Below are positions 49,116 through 59,900 of a stretch of 61,490 nt of DNA, piece by piece (the first letter of the stretch is position 1; the number at the start of each line of letters is the position of its first letter). The position numbers and the translations under genes are program-made. The notes under the pieces are model-generated. The model worked only from the letters and a program-made list of their open reading frames with translations, had not been told where the DNA came from and searched no databases. Source of the stretch: a virus; the IMG/VR virus record IMGVR_UViG_3300035665_000036, positions 1 through 61,490 of that record. The stretch is one strand, 5' to 3'.

Positions 49116-49528
49116 GTATAGAACTTGTGGTGCTTGTAAACACCTAAATACACCAATTTCTTGGTCCACTTAGGTTTCACTTTTAAATTATGAAAATGAG
49201 TTGCTGTCTTAAACTTGGGTGGTATTTTAAATTTACCCTTGTATAAGTCCATCACAGACACTTTCAAAATTTCATTTAGATCTTTAGGTATCTTAGTAGA
49301 TACATTATAAGCAAACTGTTCAGGTTTACTCACAACTTTGCAGATCGTTTTCTCTTCGTGAGATCTATTAATTACCACGTTTGCAATTAACATCATCCCC
49401 AAAAGGTCTTCTCCTTTTGCTTCATTAAATGATGTTGTTGTCAAACATAATAAATCCCTCTTATTAATGTTAGCTTTTGTTGAAAAACTTATCAACAACA
49501 AACTGACCAATAATAATACTCTTATCAT
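49106..49528 (-). CDS. Exported SleB-type cell wall hydrolase
   Basis: 140 residues with a Sec signal peptide (MIRVLLLVSLLLISFSTKA), then LCLTTTSFNEAKGEDLLGMM with the catalytic Glu, NVVINRSHEE, EQFAY and HFHN...PKW, the Hydrolase_2/SleB pattern of muramidase or lytic transglycosylase. The signal suggests export without holin help, or a signal-anchor-release type. It is the first gene behind early element A and promoter copy 5, so it may act early or at lysis. Confidence 0.82.
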   Translation of the reverse strand: MIRVLLLVSLLLISFSTKANINKRDLLCLTTTSFNEAKGEDLLGMMLIANVVINRSHEEKTICKVVSKPEQFAYNVSTKIPKDLNEILKVSVMDLYKGKFKIPPKFKTATHFHNLKVKPKWTKKLVYLGVYKHHKFYTAT

Positions 49529-49559
49529 AGTTTGCCTCCGTAAGATATCTTTTATCTGA

Positions 49560-49586
49560 TATCATATAAGATACCCAAATTTACGC
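49560..49586 (-). promoter_or_regulatory. Early promoter-like element A
   Basis: Plus-strand TATCATATAAGATAC then CCAAATTTACGC. It is 31 bases before the hydrolase gene and 104 bases from promoter copy 5, so the block has two different promoter-like elements in series. Confidence 0.6.
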
Positions 49587-49605
49587 ACTTTGAGTATCCT
49601 TTAAT

Positions 49606-49636
49606 TGGTTCTAGATTTCGTGATAAATAAAGAACC
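49606..49636 (-). promoter_or_regulatory. Stem-loop between the two promoter classes
   Basis: GGTTCT and AGAACC (with inner ATTT/AAAT) can pair across about 30 bases. It lies between promoter copy 5 and early element A and could be a weak terminator or processing site. Confidence 0.35.
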
Positions 49637-49689
49637 AACTAAAATAATTTTAATCTTCAGTTTCCTTCAGTGCACTGGAAGAACACTTA

Positions 49690-49707
49690 GGGTTAATTTA
49701 ACGGGCT
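49690..49707 (-). promoter_or_regulatory. Phage promoter-like repeat, copy 5
   Basis: Minus strand AGCCCGTTAAATTAACCC. It lies in the 250-base gap after the GNAT-like gene and before the early region, with a stem-loop (CTTCCAGTGCACTGAAGG) just downstream. Confidence 0.65.
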
Positions 49708-49777
49708 TGGGTAATAAATGGGTGTACAAATGATTATGGTGTAAATCTCAATGAGAGCGCAAACTCAGAGGCTCGTC

Positions 49778-50227
49778 TCAAGAATCCACCCACTTTGTGG
49801 CAAGGTAGCCGCGTCTCGACCAACCAGCTCGTTCCAGCAGTTTTGCAAACACAAAATTTTCGTCCATGTGTGAGCCTGTGGAAATCAATCTTTTTAGTCC
49901 CATTTCTTTTGCCACAATCTCCATTTCATTGTGAAGTAAATGGACAGCCTTGGCAGCCTTAAGTCCTTTCACACTTGCGGCATAATACAGCTGTTGCATA
50001 CAAGATTCCGACAAATGCTCTTGTCTTGTTTTCTTGAAAAGTATCCATGCAATTATCACCCCGTCATCTTCCAGTACTCTCAATTTTGCACCTGCGCCTA
50101 AATGTTCTTTCATCCCTTTCATTGATGATTTCCTGCAGGCAGGCATGAATGTCTCATCATTCAATGACAAGTATAAATCAACACAAAATTCCAATTCCTT
50201 TAAATTTTCAATATTTCTAACTTTCAT
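49778..50227 (-). CDS. GNAT-like acetyltransferase
   Basis: 149 residues from the ATG at 50227 (GGAGATCTC before it): KLRVLEDDGVIIAWILFKKT, then YYAASVKGLKAAKAVHLLHN and a C-terminal AKLLERAGWSRRGY. The strand-helix order and GW end fit a GNAT fold, as in phage proteins that acetylate or bind virion or host factors. It lies at the end of the tail-lysis block, after the holin. Confidence 0.62.
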   Translation of the reverse strand: MKVRNIENLKELEFCVDLYLSLNDETFMPACRKSSMKGMKEHLGAGAKLRVLEDDGVIIAWILFKKTRQEHLSESCMQQLYYAASVKGLKAAKAVHLLHNEMEIVAKEMGLKRLISTGSHMDENFVFAKLLERAGWSRRGYLATKWVDS

Positions 50228-50237
50228 GAGATCTCCA

Positions 50238-50264
50238 AAATAAACCCTCACCATGAGATGAGGG
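50238..50264 (-). terminator. Terminator hairpin
   Basis: Minus strand CCCTCA pairs with TGAGGG, then TTTATTTTGGAG, where the last bases serve the next gene's ribosome site. Confidence 0.72.
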
Positions 50265-50270
50265 TATTTG

Positions 50271-50684
50271 TTACTTAGTTCTTTTTGTGTCCACTTGTTT
50301 CAATTTCTCAGCAGTTCGGTAAGCGCCTAACCCAAGTAATCCGTACAGGATGTTCTCTTGAGCAACTGTGTCAACAATTGGTAATGGAGGTAAGTTGAAA
50401 CATAAGGCCAACCAACTCAAAAATGAGACCAAAACGCCTGAGTAGGCAAGTGTAAATACACCGACCCACATCGCTGCAGGTCTTGCACCCGCAACAAATA
50501 TGCTCGGATGCTTGGCTTCTTCGTTGTTGACCATTATTTGCTGTAGTTGCAACTGATAAGTATTATCAATTTCTCTTGCAGCCGCTTCAAGTTTCCCTTT
50601 CAATTCAGTGTCAGCATCTGGAAAGAACTTATCCAGACCTGTTTTTATCAAATCAAAACCGGCTGTCATTGGGTCAAAGCTCAT
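50271..50684 (-). CDS. 3-TM holin family protein
   Basis: 137 residues from ATG 50684. After an amphipathic N-terminal half comes HPSIFVAGARPAAMWVGVFT, then hydrophobic helices (YSGVLVSFLSWLALCF, ENILYGLLGLGAYR) and a basic tail. This matches the holin family first known from gene transfer agents (Holin_3TM type). It would form holes that release the M15 endolysin encoded far away at 7.9 kb. It is followed by a terminator. Confidence 0.8.
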   Translation of the reverse strand: MSFDPMTAGFDLIKTGLDKFFPDADTELKGKLEAAAREIDNTYQLQLQQIMVNNEEAKHPSIFVAGARPAAMWVGVFTLAYSGVLVSFLSWLALCFNLPPLPIVDTVAQENILYGLLGLGAYRTAEKLKQVDTKRTK

Positions 50685-50750
50685 TTTAATACTCCTATAT
50701 CTTTGCAAGCAAAAAAGCATTCATTTAAATAGTCTAAATCAAATGACATA

Positions 50751-51014
50751 CTATTGACCTGTTTGAGCTGCGTACATCAATGTATCTTTCTCATCTGCTT
50801 TTGCTTTGCCGATTTTCTTGCCTTCTTTGAAAGCCTTATGCACAATGTTATTCAGTTGGATTTCAAAGTCGGCTTTCGCGGCCAACAATGCTTCTGCTTG
50901 AGATGTTGTGTCTGGATACACTGCAATTGCTGTGTCAACTAAAGTGTGATACAACTTATCTGCAGCCTCTTCTTTCACATATGCGGCATGTTTAATCTTA
51001 ATTGGACTGGCCAT
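50751..51014 (-). CDS. Hypothetical tail-region protein (87 aa)
   Basis: A helical, charged protein (MASPIKIKHAAYVKEEAADK). AGGAGC precedes the ATG. A 22-codon frame (MSFDLDYLNECF) in the gap after it, 50688-50756, is possible but lacks a good ribosome site. Confidence 0.5.
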   Translation of the reverse strand: MASPIKIKHAAYVKEEAADKLYHTLVDTAIAVYPDTTSQAEALLAAKADFEIQLNNIVHKAFKEGKKIGKAKADEKDTLMYAAQTGQ

Positions 51015-51375
51015 TAAAGCTCCTAAAATATTTCATGAAAGAACCAATCATGTCACGACCTTCTTTTGATTGTAAAAAGTCAGAAGCGACACGATCAATT
51101 TTATCTACGTTTCTTGCGAGTAAGTCTTTATCATCTTGTGATAAACATTCACTGAGAGCTTGCATCAACGGAATCTCTCTCGGTTTAGAAAGGCCCTCCA
51201 ATGAAGACAACTTCTTTTCAACTGCCTCATTGATCATGTCTTCAATACTTTTTTGAGGCACAATATTGCCTGTCGGTATTGACTCAATTACTGGCGGTGT
51301 CAAAGGAGGGGCTATAGGTATATTTCTAATTCTATCCAATTCTCTTTGTAAATCTTCCACAGAAGGGCTTGACAT
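50998..51375 (-). CDS. Hypothetical tail-region protein (125 aa)
   Basis: N-terminal helix (SVEDLQRELDRIRN), a Pro-rich linker (PIAPPLTPPVIE), then helices. GGAGATAAT precedes the ATG. Unknown; possibly a tail or lysis accessory. Confidence 0.5.
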   Translation of the reverse strand: MSSPSVEDLQRELDRIRNIPIAPPLTPPVIESIPTGNIVPQKSIEDMINEAVEKKLSSLEGLSKPREIPLMQALSECLSQDDKDLLARNVDKIDRVASDFLQSKEGRDMIGSFMKYFRSFNGQSN

Positions 51376-51386
51376 ATTATCTCCGA

Positions 51387-51515
51387 TTAATCTTCTTTGT
51401 TTTCATTATTAGTATTGCCACTTTCTTCTTGCTCTTTTTCTTTTTCAGGCTCAGAACAAGATGCATTGGCATCTTCGTTATAAATGACCACGGTGTCCGC
51501 ATGGATGCAAATCAT
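51387..51515 (-). CDS. Small acidic protein (42 aa)
   Basis: GAGAGG precedes ATG at 51515. MICIHADTVVIYNEDANASC is followed by a Glu/Lys/Asn tail. The low-complexity acidic end is typical of small phage peptides. Function unknown. Confidence 0.45.
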   Translation of the reverse strand: MICIHADTVVIYNEDANASCSEPEKEKEQEESGNTNNENKED

Positions 51516-51527
51516 CAGATCATCCTC

Positions 51528-52286
51528 TCATGCAACACGTGTATTTGCTGCAGTTTGGCTGTTACCAGAAACTGTACCTGAACCAATGTTCAAAACACCT
51601 TGGGTCACACGTTGATCAGCTGACAACTGATGCACCAAACCGATCAAACCATTGATTTGTTGCTGCTGTTGTTGCTGCGTTTGCATTTGGTTCACGGTGG
51701 TTGTGACTTCAACATTGCCTGAGCGAATCGCACCAAACAATTCATTTTGTCTGTTGTTTGCTTGCGCGACACCCAATTGACGTTCCAAATCCAACTCTCT
51801 TGCAGATGGAATGCGATCAGCCAATGCTGCGATTGCGGCTCTGGTTTTGTCACCGTCATTCATCAAAGCAGTTGTACTTGCATTCAACTGTTGCATCAGA
51901 GTGATGGTGTTTTGAGTTGCACTGTCTTTTGCCATGGTGACGGTGTTTGTCAAAGCAGCTGCGACACCGGATAATTGATTAGATAGCTGACCAGTTTGTG
52001 CAGCATTATTTGCAACCATTGCTTCTGCGGCAACTGCCACAGCTTGTTTTACGTCACCGATGCCTGACATAATTGACATATTTGCTTGTGGTTGAGAAGC
52101 CACTGCAGCACCGTCAGCATTGTTGCCGAAGAGACCTCCACGGCTTTAAGCCAAGCCTAAGACCAAGCCCAAAGGCATTCCTGCTGAGTCGTTTCCAAAC
52201 AAATTTGACATAGTACCACCTTGTAATGCTGAGTTAAGTAATTGATTAAGGTCCATTCCTGAACCAGTTGTTGCATCAACAGCCAT
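51528..52286 (-). CDS. Hypothetical virion protein with an in-frame TAA
   Basis: From ATG 52286 (GGAGGTTTT before it) the frame runs MAVDATTGSGMDLNQLLNSA ... PLGLVLGLA, meets TAA at codon 47 (52146-52148), and continues in the same frame as SRGGLFGNNADGAAVAS and 190 further residues (Ala/Gln-rich coiled coil, QTQQQQQQQIN). No good start lies after the stop in this frame. Either a nonsense mutation (TTA to TAA) or readthrough. The intact protein would have about 250 residues, resembling low-complexity tail-associated phage proteins. Confidence 0.65.
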
Positions 52287-52333
52287 AAAACCTCCAGACT
52301 ATTGTAGTTGCCCAGTTAACGCTGGGCGTCGTT

Positions 52334-52876
52334 TTAGGCAATGTCGCCTAATTCTTTTTCAAAATTCTTCACCACAAGATCCATTTCAGATTCCAATGAC
52401 AAAGTCTCAAGTTGCGCTTTTGCCAAATTAGCCTTGGCTCTTATATCATCTATCCATGTTCGCATCGTTATCACTTCAGCAGAATCTTGCCCAAAGTCAT
52501 AAGGAGCATTCAGTTGATAATAATAAGGATATCTATACAAAATCTTGATATTTGAAGAGTTATTGATAAGCTCTTTTTTGACACTTTGCAATAATGCAAT
52601 TTTATTTGGAATATCTTGCCATTGTAAATTTTTAACAGACCACTCTTGATAATCATCCTTTTTCGGTAAATGCTGCTCAACTTCAAAACCATTGATGTGA
52701 TAGGTTTCAAAAATAGTTGAATTACTATCGACGGTATCCAAAATCCGGATAATGTCACCTGTAGGCAATACCTGCTTATCTTCATAAAGGCTATTAGCAG
52801 GATCTGTGACCTCACTGATTGTTGTCGGTAATCTTAAATCACCTTTAAATAATATTACTTTTTTCATATCATGCAT
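52334..52876 (-). CDS. Hypothetical tail-associated protein (180 aa)
   Basis: It starts MHDMKKVILFKGDLRLPTTI and has a C-terminal helical region (RTWIDDIRAKANLAKAQLET) like tail fibre assembly or appendage proteins. The second Met (residue 4) may be the real start. It overlaps the upstream gene by 8 bases. No firm family. Confidence 0.52.
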   Translation of the reverse strand: MHDMKKVILFKGDLRLPTTISEVTDPANSLYEDKQVLPTGDIIRILDTVDSNSTIFETYHINGFEVEQHLPKKDDYQEWSVKNLQWQDIPNKIALLQSVKKELINNSSNIKILYRYPYYYQLNAPYDFGQDSAEVITMRTWIDDIRAKANLAKAQLETLSLESEMDLVVKNFEKELGDIA

Positions 52877-53468
52877 TTAAAATTAAAATTCTATTAGGTT
52901 GTGGTTCAGTGTAGTTTCCAGATCCACCTGGTCCTAAGATTATTTGCGTTTGATCCATATTAAATATATTCTCAGAGAAAGATGCAACAATTACAAATGC
53001 ATTTGTATTTCCATTTAGTGTTCTGTTATATGTAGCTATTTTCAAAGAGTTACTATCAATATAATAGTTGCTACCAGGTCTTTTTTGAATCATAGTGTCA
53101 GTATATCTACCCCAATCGTTGTGCTGGAGAACATCCTTATTCAATGCGATTGCAGGATATTTTCTACTACTCTCAAATACAGTCAGATTATTTCCGTTAC
53201 GTATTTTTAATCCAAAACCAGATGTGACGTCTACTTCTTCACTTGTTGGGGTCATCCTTATAAATTCGAAAACACCACCATCAGTTGTGTATATCAAATT
53301 ATTAAGAGGGTTTTTATAAATCCCCGCTGCACTGTTCGATGCTCTCACAAAAATTGGACCAGAAGGCAATGTACCAGAAGAGGATGTACCTGAATAAATA
53401 TTCAGCATTGAATTTTCGGACACTTGTAAAATACCCATATCATTTCTTATATTTGCACCGAAACTCAT
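52869..53468 (-). CDS. Tail protein, DUF6453-like (199 aa)
   Basis: MSFGANIRNDMGILQVSENS is the start seen in proteins encoded after J-type tail tips (G-x-x-I/L-x-N/D-D-x-G-x-L). The rest is beta-rich with FGLKIRNGNNLTVFESS. It has the same type of N-terminus as the next gene, so the two are paralogous minor tail proteins. Confidence 0.6.
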   Translation of the reverse strand: MSFGANIRNDMGILQVSENSMLNIYSGTSSSGTLPSGPIFVRASNSAAGIYKNPLNNLIYTTDGGVFEFIRMTPTSEEVDVTSGFGLKIRNGNNLTVFESSRKYPAIALNKDVLQHNDWGRYTDTMIQKRPGSNYYIDSNSLKIATYNRTLNGNTNAFVIVASFSENIFNMDQTQIILGPGGSGNYTEPQPNRILILNA

Positions 53469-53469
53469 G

Positions 53470-53949
53470 TTAATACTCGTATAGTGTTAATTTAAATGTA
53501 AGTAAGTCAGTTCCAGCACCTCTGTCAGTTTCTAAATAAGGACCGCCACCAACATATATTCTCAGCGTATTACCTACTTGTTCAGTAAAGCCTTGAAAAG
53601 TGTAGCTAGTTTTCCAGATAGGGTGCCCATATACACTAGAAGCTACTCTTATTGTAATTTCAGAAATAAAACCAACTATACTAGAGGCTTGTGAAATATA
53701 ATTTGATATATCTAGATCAAATCTGTTATAAGCAATTGTACTAGAATTTTTCGAAGTATCTACCACTGAAGTTAAACCGCCAATTTGCCAAGTAGATACT
53801 TGAGTTACTGCATTGCCTCCTGCAGGAACCCATGTTACACCAAATGTATTTGTAGAATAAACAGTATTAGTCAAATACTTTAATACACGGTCACTTGTGT
53901 CTAGTCGTAATTGACCTTGATCATTCCACAATTTTAGTCCTGAACTCAT
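53470..53949 (-). CDS. Tail protein, DUF6453-like (159 aa)
   Basis: MSSGLKLWNDQGQLRLDTSD and RVLKY match the DUF6453-type start of proteins next to tail tip genes; the remainder is beta-rich. It overlaps the J-like gene end by 4 bases. Confidence 0.62.
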   Translation of the reverse strand: MSSGLKLWNDQGQLRLDTSDRVLKYLTNTVYSTNTFGVTWVPAGGNAVTQVSTWQIGGLTSVVDTSKNSSTIAYNRFDLDISNYISQASSIVGFISEITIRVASSVYGHPIWKTSYTFQGFTEQVGNTLRIYVGGGPYLETDRGAGTDLLTFKLTLYEY

Positions 53950-56900
53950 GTTGAAAGATCTCCCAATTGTACACGAAGAATGCCGCTCGCATCATATATC
54001 TTGATTGCTTTTTCATTCATTTCCATCCTGGCTCCTGCATCAGACGACTTGACGCTAAATTTATCTGCACCAACCAATGACAAAGACCCTATCATGGCGG
54101 CCTTGATTGCTGCATTATCTATATAAGTACTTGCATTGTCTGCCGTGATTTTGTTCACGTTGGCAAAAGCACCAGCAGCAGGGCCAGCGACATATGCGCT
54201 TGCCGTGGTTTGACTTGGGGCAGCTTCACCGAAATAAGGCTGTGTTATCCACATCCAACTGCTAACTTGACCAGCTTGGGTATTACCTTTTCTGAAACAG
54301 GGTTGTACATAAGCTGCGGTTGGGTCTGATACAAAGAAGACTGAGTATTGTGTATAATTACTCAAGTCCGGTCCACCTGATCCTGGTACATACCAAGAAC
54401 CATAAGGTAGTGACCAAGTACTTATATTATCCCCGTTTGAATTATATACAGCTACAAGCATTTCAATGCCGATACAGTTATGTGCAGCAATTCTAGCTGA
54501 AAATTCATATTTGGTATTAGGCTTAACTGCTATGCGTTGGTCATTAGTGCCCCAAATACCACCATTATAGATATCAATTGCTATATCGTTTGAACCTATA
54601 CCAGCTTGTTCTATAGCAAGAGCATTGCTGCCTTTCGGGCGCCAATACGCATCAACCCCCCAAATAGTAGTAGAATCATTGAACTGGACTATATTTGCAC
54701 CACCTGGATTCCAGCCATGAAACCAACCTGTAATGCCTTTGAAATCAGTATTGACTAATCTATTAGCACCCAATCCAGGTAAATTTGTTATGTCTGACCC
54801 ATAACTCACACTTGATTTGGTTGCCAATGCACCTTGATTCTTAATACTAGCAGCATCAATCAATGCATCTGCATAATCCTGTGTTACATTCTGTGGTGCA
54901 GAAGTAACAATATCAATCGCCCAACCTGTTTCCCACTGACTTCGTGCAAAGTTTAAATACCCAGCAATAAAGTCTTTAACCATTACTTTTGGATAACTCC
55001 AAGAGCTGGTAGGTTCACCGATATAAATACAACATTTACCCAGTGTGGAGTCATAACCAAATCTAACTCTGTTATCCGCAGCTGTTGAACCCAGTAAATT
55101 GGCTTCTGTGTTGTACCAAGTTCCTGAGTTATAGTGGTTATAACCTGCCAAGTTCAGACTAAAAGATTTATCAGAATTAAAGGTATAGACATTCACCGTG
55201 AATTTCATCATCGTATAGGTGAAACCTTGCGGTAATATAATTCTAATCATACCTGTAACAGCACTTTGATTATTGTTAAAACTGGCGCCTACAGGACGAG
55301 AAACTAATAAGGTATTATTTTCTTCAATAACATTTGAAACTCTTGCATCACTATAGTTAGTTACATCAGCATAATCAGCAGGTTTTCCAGTTCCACTTAC
55401 ATCAGACCACTTTTGTTGTGCATTTAATAATGCAGCATAGCCTAGGTTATCAAATAACTTACTCTCTGTACCATCTACTATTTCAACTGTTGGATAACCA
55501 AATACTTGTGTCTCTCCTGCGTTAGCACAGTAGTACTGGTAAGCACGTGTGCCTGTATATTCAACATCACTTGCCCAACAATAATTCCATCTTTCAGAAA
55601 CTAATTCACCAGTGGTCAAATCAAATATACCTGAACCAGCATTGGTATTTCCTGTACTTCCTGCGGGAAACACATAACCAACCAATAAATACCAACGGTT
55701 TGCCACAAGACCGCTTCTTCCCCCATACACAAAATATGGATTACTATTTTTATTACTTGTGTTTAAATCACAAACTGTAGTTTCACCAATACCCCAGAAG
55801 TAACTACCAGTACTTCCTCCGGTTATTTTGACCGGAACTGCAAATCTATATGGTTTATTTTTATCAACCTTGAACCAATTTTTACCAAAAGAAGGGTCTC
55901 CTTCATTTTTATACCAACCACCTGCTTCATTACCGTCAGCATTGGCTATGCATTTCCATACAGGAACTTTTACACCATTGACATCGGTATCATAATCAAT
56001 TGCATTTTCTGCGCTAGTCCCGTTAAGACCCCAAGGCGGTGTTTGGCCAACAACCCAAGCGCCAGTTTGTAGATTATTAAGAATTAAATCATTACTGGGT
56101 TGTCCTGAGATGTTAGTACCCCAAGTGGCACCGACAGTTGCATTTGCTGCAGGTAGGTTTGTACCACCTTCTGCCAACACGTTTGTCCAATTAAAACCTT
56201 CTCCAGATTTGAAAACCAAATTACCGTTGTTGCCTCTGATTTCAATATTCTTGAATGCTGCATAACCAGACTTGTCTATTCGCCAGCCCTCATACATCCC
56301 AACATTTGGGCCACTGGCGTGCGGCCATCCAAAAACAGATGATTCAATCACATTTCCGATCTGAGCCTTGTTTGTTATCAGAGTATCCGAAGCTAATTGA
56401 TTTGCACCAACTGTGCCCGCAAGCAATTGATCACCTGAAATGAATGCTTTGCCTTCATCAGCAGTCAATTCCGTACCACCTTTGTAAGTGGCCAAGATAC
56501 GACCTGTTACGGCAGTGGCCAATGACTCCGTGGCCAATACAGTGTTTGTTGACGTATTTAAATACAAATAAAACAACTTTCCAGATGTCCATGCAGTTGG
56601 CATTGTGCCGGATGACACGGTGACCAGAGCTGCCCCGTTTTTGGAGTATTGAAAAGAACTCCAAGAGACCTTGTTTGTCACTGCATCTGGGGTGAATTGC
56701 AATCCCGTGTAGGTGTATGTGTCTGCTTCCACTGAAGCAGCTATGACCTCAACTGAAGAACTTTCATCACCTGCACCGAATGCATCACAGAGAGTCACTG
56801 TGTATTTGAAAGTGGTTCCCGCAGTTGCTTCAAAATCAATGAAGCTGGATGTGGTTTCCACGCTCTTTTGTAAAACCGTACCTGCAGAATTATATTGCTT

Positions 56901-59900
56901 AAACACATACTTCAGTACATCTATGTCAGACACGACAGGAACTTTCAAATACGCTGCATTAAATACAGAAGTGAAATCCAAAGTCACAGCAGATGGTTTT
57001 GCATTGTCAAAAGTTGCATCCAAAGATGTCGATGACAAGTAGCCTGCGCTGTCCAACGCAAACAATTTTATTTTGAATTTACGAGTGGCAGTGCCGAATA
57101 TTGAAGCGTTCTTCTCAAAGCTCATTGAATATTGACCATCCAACTTGTTGTCGGGGGTTATCACTTCTGTGGCTTTCAAAGTGTTTGTGTCGTATGTATA
57201 GAATTGTAAAACATATTTATCCAACGTGACACTCTTTGCTTTGTTCGGTAGTGCATTCGACCAGGCAAACACTATATCTTTTGTATTGAAAGGGATTGTC
57301 AAAACTCCATTGGAGGTGATTGGCGCATCTTTTCCTTCCAAATGTAAATTTGTCGGAGGAAACAACTCAGAATTTTGCATCGTGTAAGCAATGCCACCAC
57401 TGTAAGTTCCGAGAATTTTGTTATTCTTCAAATCAGGCAGTAATGTCGTGGATCTCACTGTATACTGATTTGCGTCCGTTGATTTTATGTCAAAATACAA
57501 ATACAGAACACCTGTTGTCCATAATGCATCTCCTGCTGCAACCGTTTTCAGAAACACCCCATCTTTGTAAACATTGAATGCATTCCAAGCGATTCTGTTG
57601 GTACTTGAAGTCGGAGTCAACACAAGACCTTCGAATTTATACACAGTATCAATGAAAAATTCTGCTTCTTCTGTACTGCTATAAGTGAAGTTGGATAACT
57701 TTCCTGCTCTTGAGATTGTTCTGACTGCAAAGAAAGCACTTGGAGTGCTAAGCTTAGGCAATACAAAACTGGTATCTACTGCTCTACCTATTTCATTAAA
57801 TATTGGCAAGTTACCCGAAGTTCTTGGACCACCAGCTTCATACATATACAGCACATAACCAGCAAATTCAGAAAAACTCACAGGAGCCCAGGTCAGTGTA
57901 CCTGAAGAATTTGTCAGAGCATTATTACTAGGTTCGTACACAATCCATGCGGGTGCAGGTATTGACATTGAATAGATATTGTTTGGTTTTTGATATTCAT
58001 CATCTTTTTGATACCACGCTAAATGTGTATGATCAAACATTTGAGCTTGAACTTCGCAAGAATTTTCTTCAGTAATTTTTACACTATTAATTCTGAAATA
58101 TTCGTTGTAAAGCCCTAGTGTCTCACTTGTTAATGTGATAAAATCACCAGGCTCTAAATACTTTTCGTTTATTATGTATTTAAATTTAATACTGTAAGAT
58201 GTTCTACTTGTTCTAACAAGTTCTTCAGCTTTTGCCAAGGCATGGTATCTATCTGTTGCACCTTCAAAGAATTGCTCCATTTCCAAGGGTGTATTACTGT
58301 CTTCAAATAACATTGTTTGGTAAACAGTGTTATCCTTTATCACTGTTATTACTGAGCTATATGCAATCTCTCTGGTTGTCCAAATTACCTTTGAACCTTT
58401 TGTTAACTTTGCACCAATAGCCTTATCACCACCTGAATTACTGCCTGTAATAACAATTTTATAAACTTTGTCAGCACTGGCATTTCCAAGTGTGACTGTC
58501 TGAGAGCCAAGCGTTGTCCAATCACTTTTAGAATAAGTGTATAACTCAGTATTGCTGTCGTTGTAAATCTTGATTGTCATCGAGTCATCTGCAGTATACT
58601 CTAACACCATATCGCCAATGTCAACTTTTCTGATAATTATGTTGTAAGTTAATGTAGCGCTATTTGTGGCTGTTGACCATACACCGTAATTATTCAAAAA
58701 TCTGCCACCAACGTTTCCTTCATCATAGCTGTAATCTGCAAGTGGATAACGAGTACCGCCAATACCAACAAGAGAAGTCCCTGAATATTTTGGAGGCCAT
58801 GACACAGAATCTTCTTTAAAATTTTCTGTTTCATTACTGAATCTGACTATACAGTGATTCAGCCGTTCACTGGCAGTTGGCCAGGCCATTTCAATATCTT
58901 GGTCCATTATCAAATTATCTTCTGTCAATGCTGCGGCAAGAATGATATTTGAATTGGATTGGCCTGGATATTGTAGACTCAATTTATATTTACCACCTGA
59001 CCATACAAGCCTTGCATCTCCCATTGTTGCCAAGATTGCTTCAACATTCTCTCTGACAGGCTTCTTTGTATCAATCATGATGTTACATTCATACAGTGGT
59101 AAGCCTCTTGTAGATACATTTTTCTTACCATCGGTGGATTTCCAGATCTTACCACCCACTGTAACATTTGATTGAACCACTGTCTCAGCAATAGGTGCAG
59201 AAAATTCAAATGTAGTTAAGGCAATCTCAGTTACATCTACAGAACCACCTGATGTTGTGTCCATCAAATAGTCTAACAAGCACCATACAGGATTATTACT
59301 ATACTCCCATACTGTGTTCAAAACCCCATTGGTAACTTTGCGAATTAATTTACCTTCCACCAAAAACTGAAGACCTGGAACACCACTGAACTGAGGATCA
59401 TCTCTATCTATTCTGACAACTGCAGAGATATACGCCATTCCTGTGAAAGTGGCATTACTTCTATCAGGAAAGTTTTGTGAGATAATTGCATCAGATTTAT
59501 TCAGACCTGCTTCTGTATAGTGTGCGTCAATGCGCATTGCAGAGCGAGGTTTACTTGAGTCATTCCATTTAGTTTTTGAAGGATCTTCATCAGCTGTATA
59601 AGAATTACCTGCAGGTACAGAACCATAAGTACCCAGCGCAGGGTCATCCAAGTATCTGGATTCATCTATTATGACATCAATCACATCATTGATTGGGCCT
59701 ATACAAAGTGCTTGTTGGAAATATAAAAATTCATTTCTAGAGCCATTTGTGTAAGATCGATCAAGCATTGTGCTTGTACCGTACGCATAGTTGTGTGACA
59801 CAATAGCCGACTCGCCCGTGACTGAATTTGTCTCCAACATTGTGTAAGAGCCAGATTGCACCACAGCCGGTGTCAAGCTTTCTCCAAAACTTTTGTCAGC

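Noticed and set aside
513-49707. Operator or repressor site as first choice for the five-copy repeat
   Set aside because: The near-palindrome allows it, but no repressor or integrase gene is visible and all copies keep one orientation ahead of gene blocks; kept only as an alternative.
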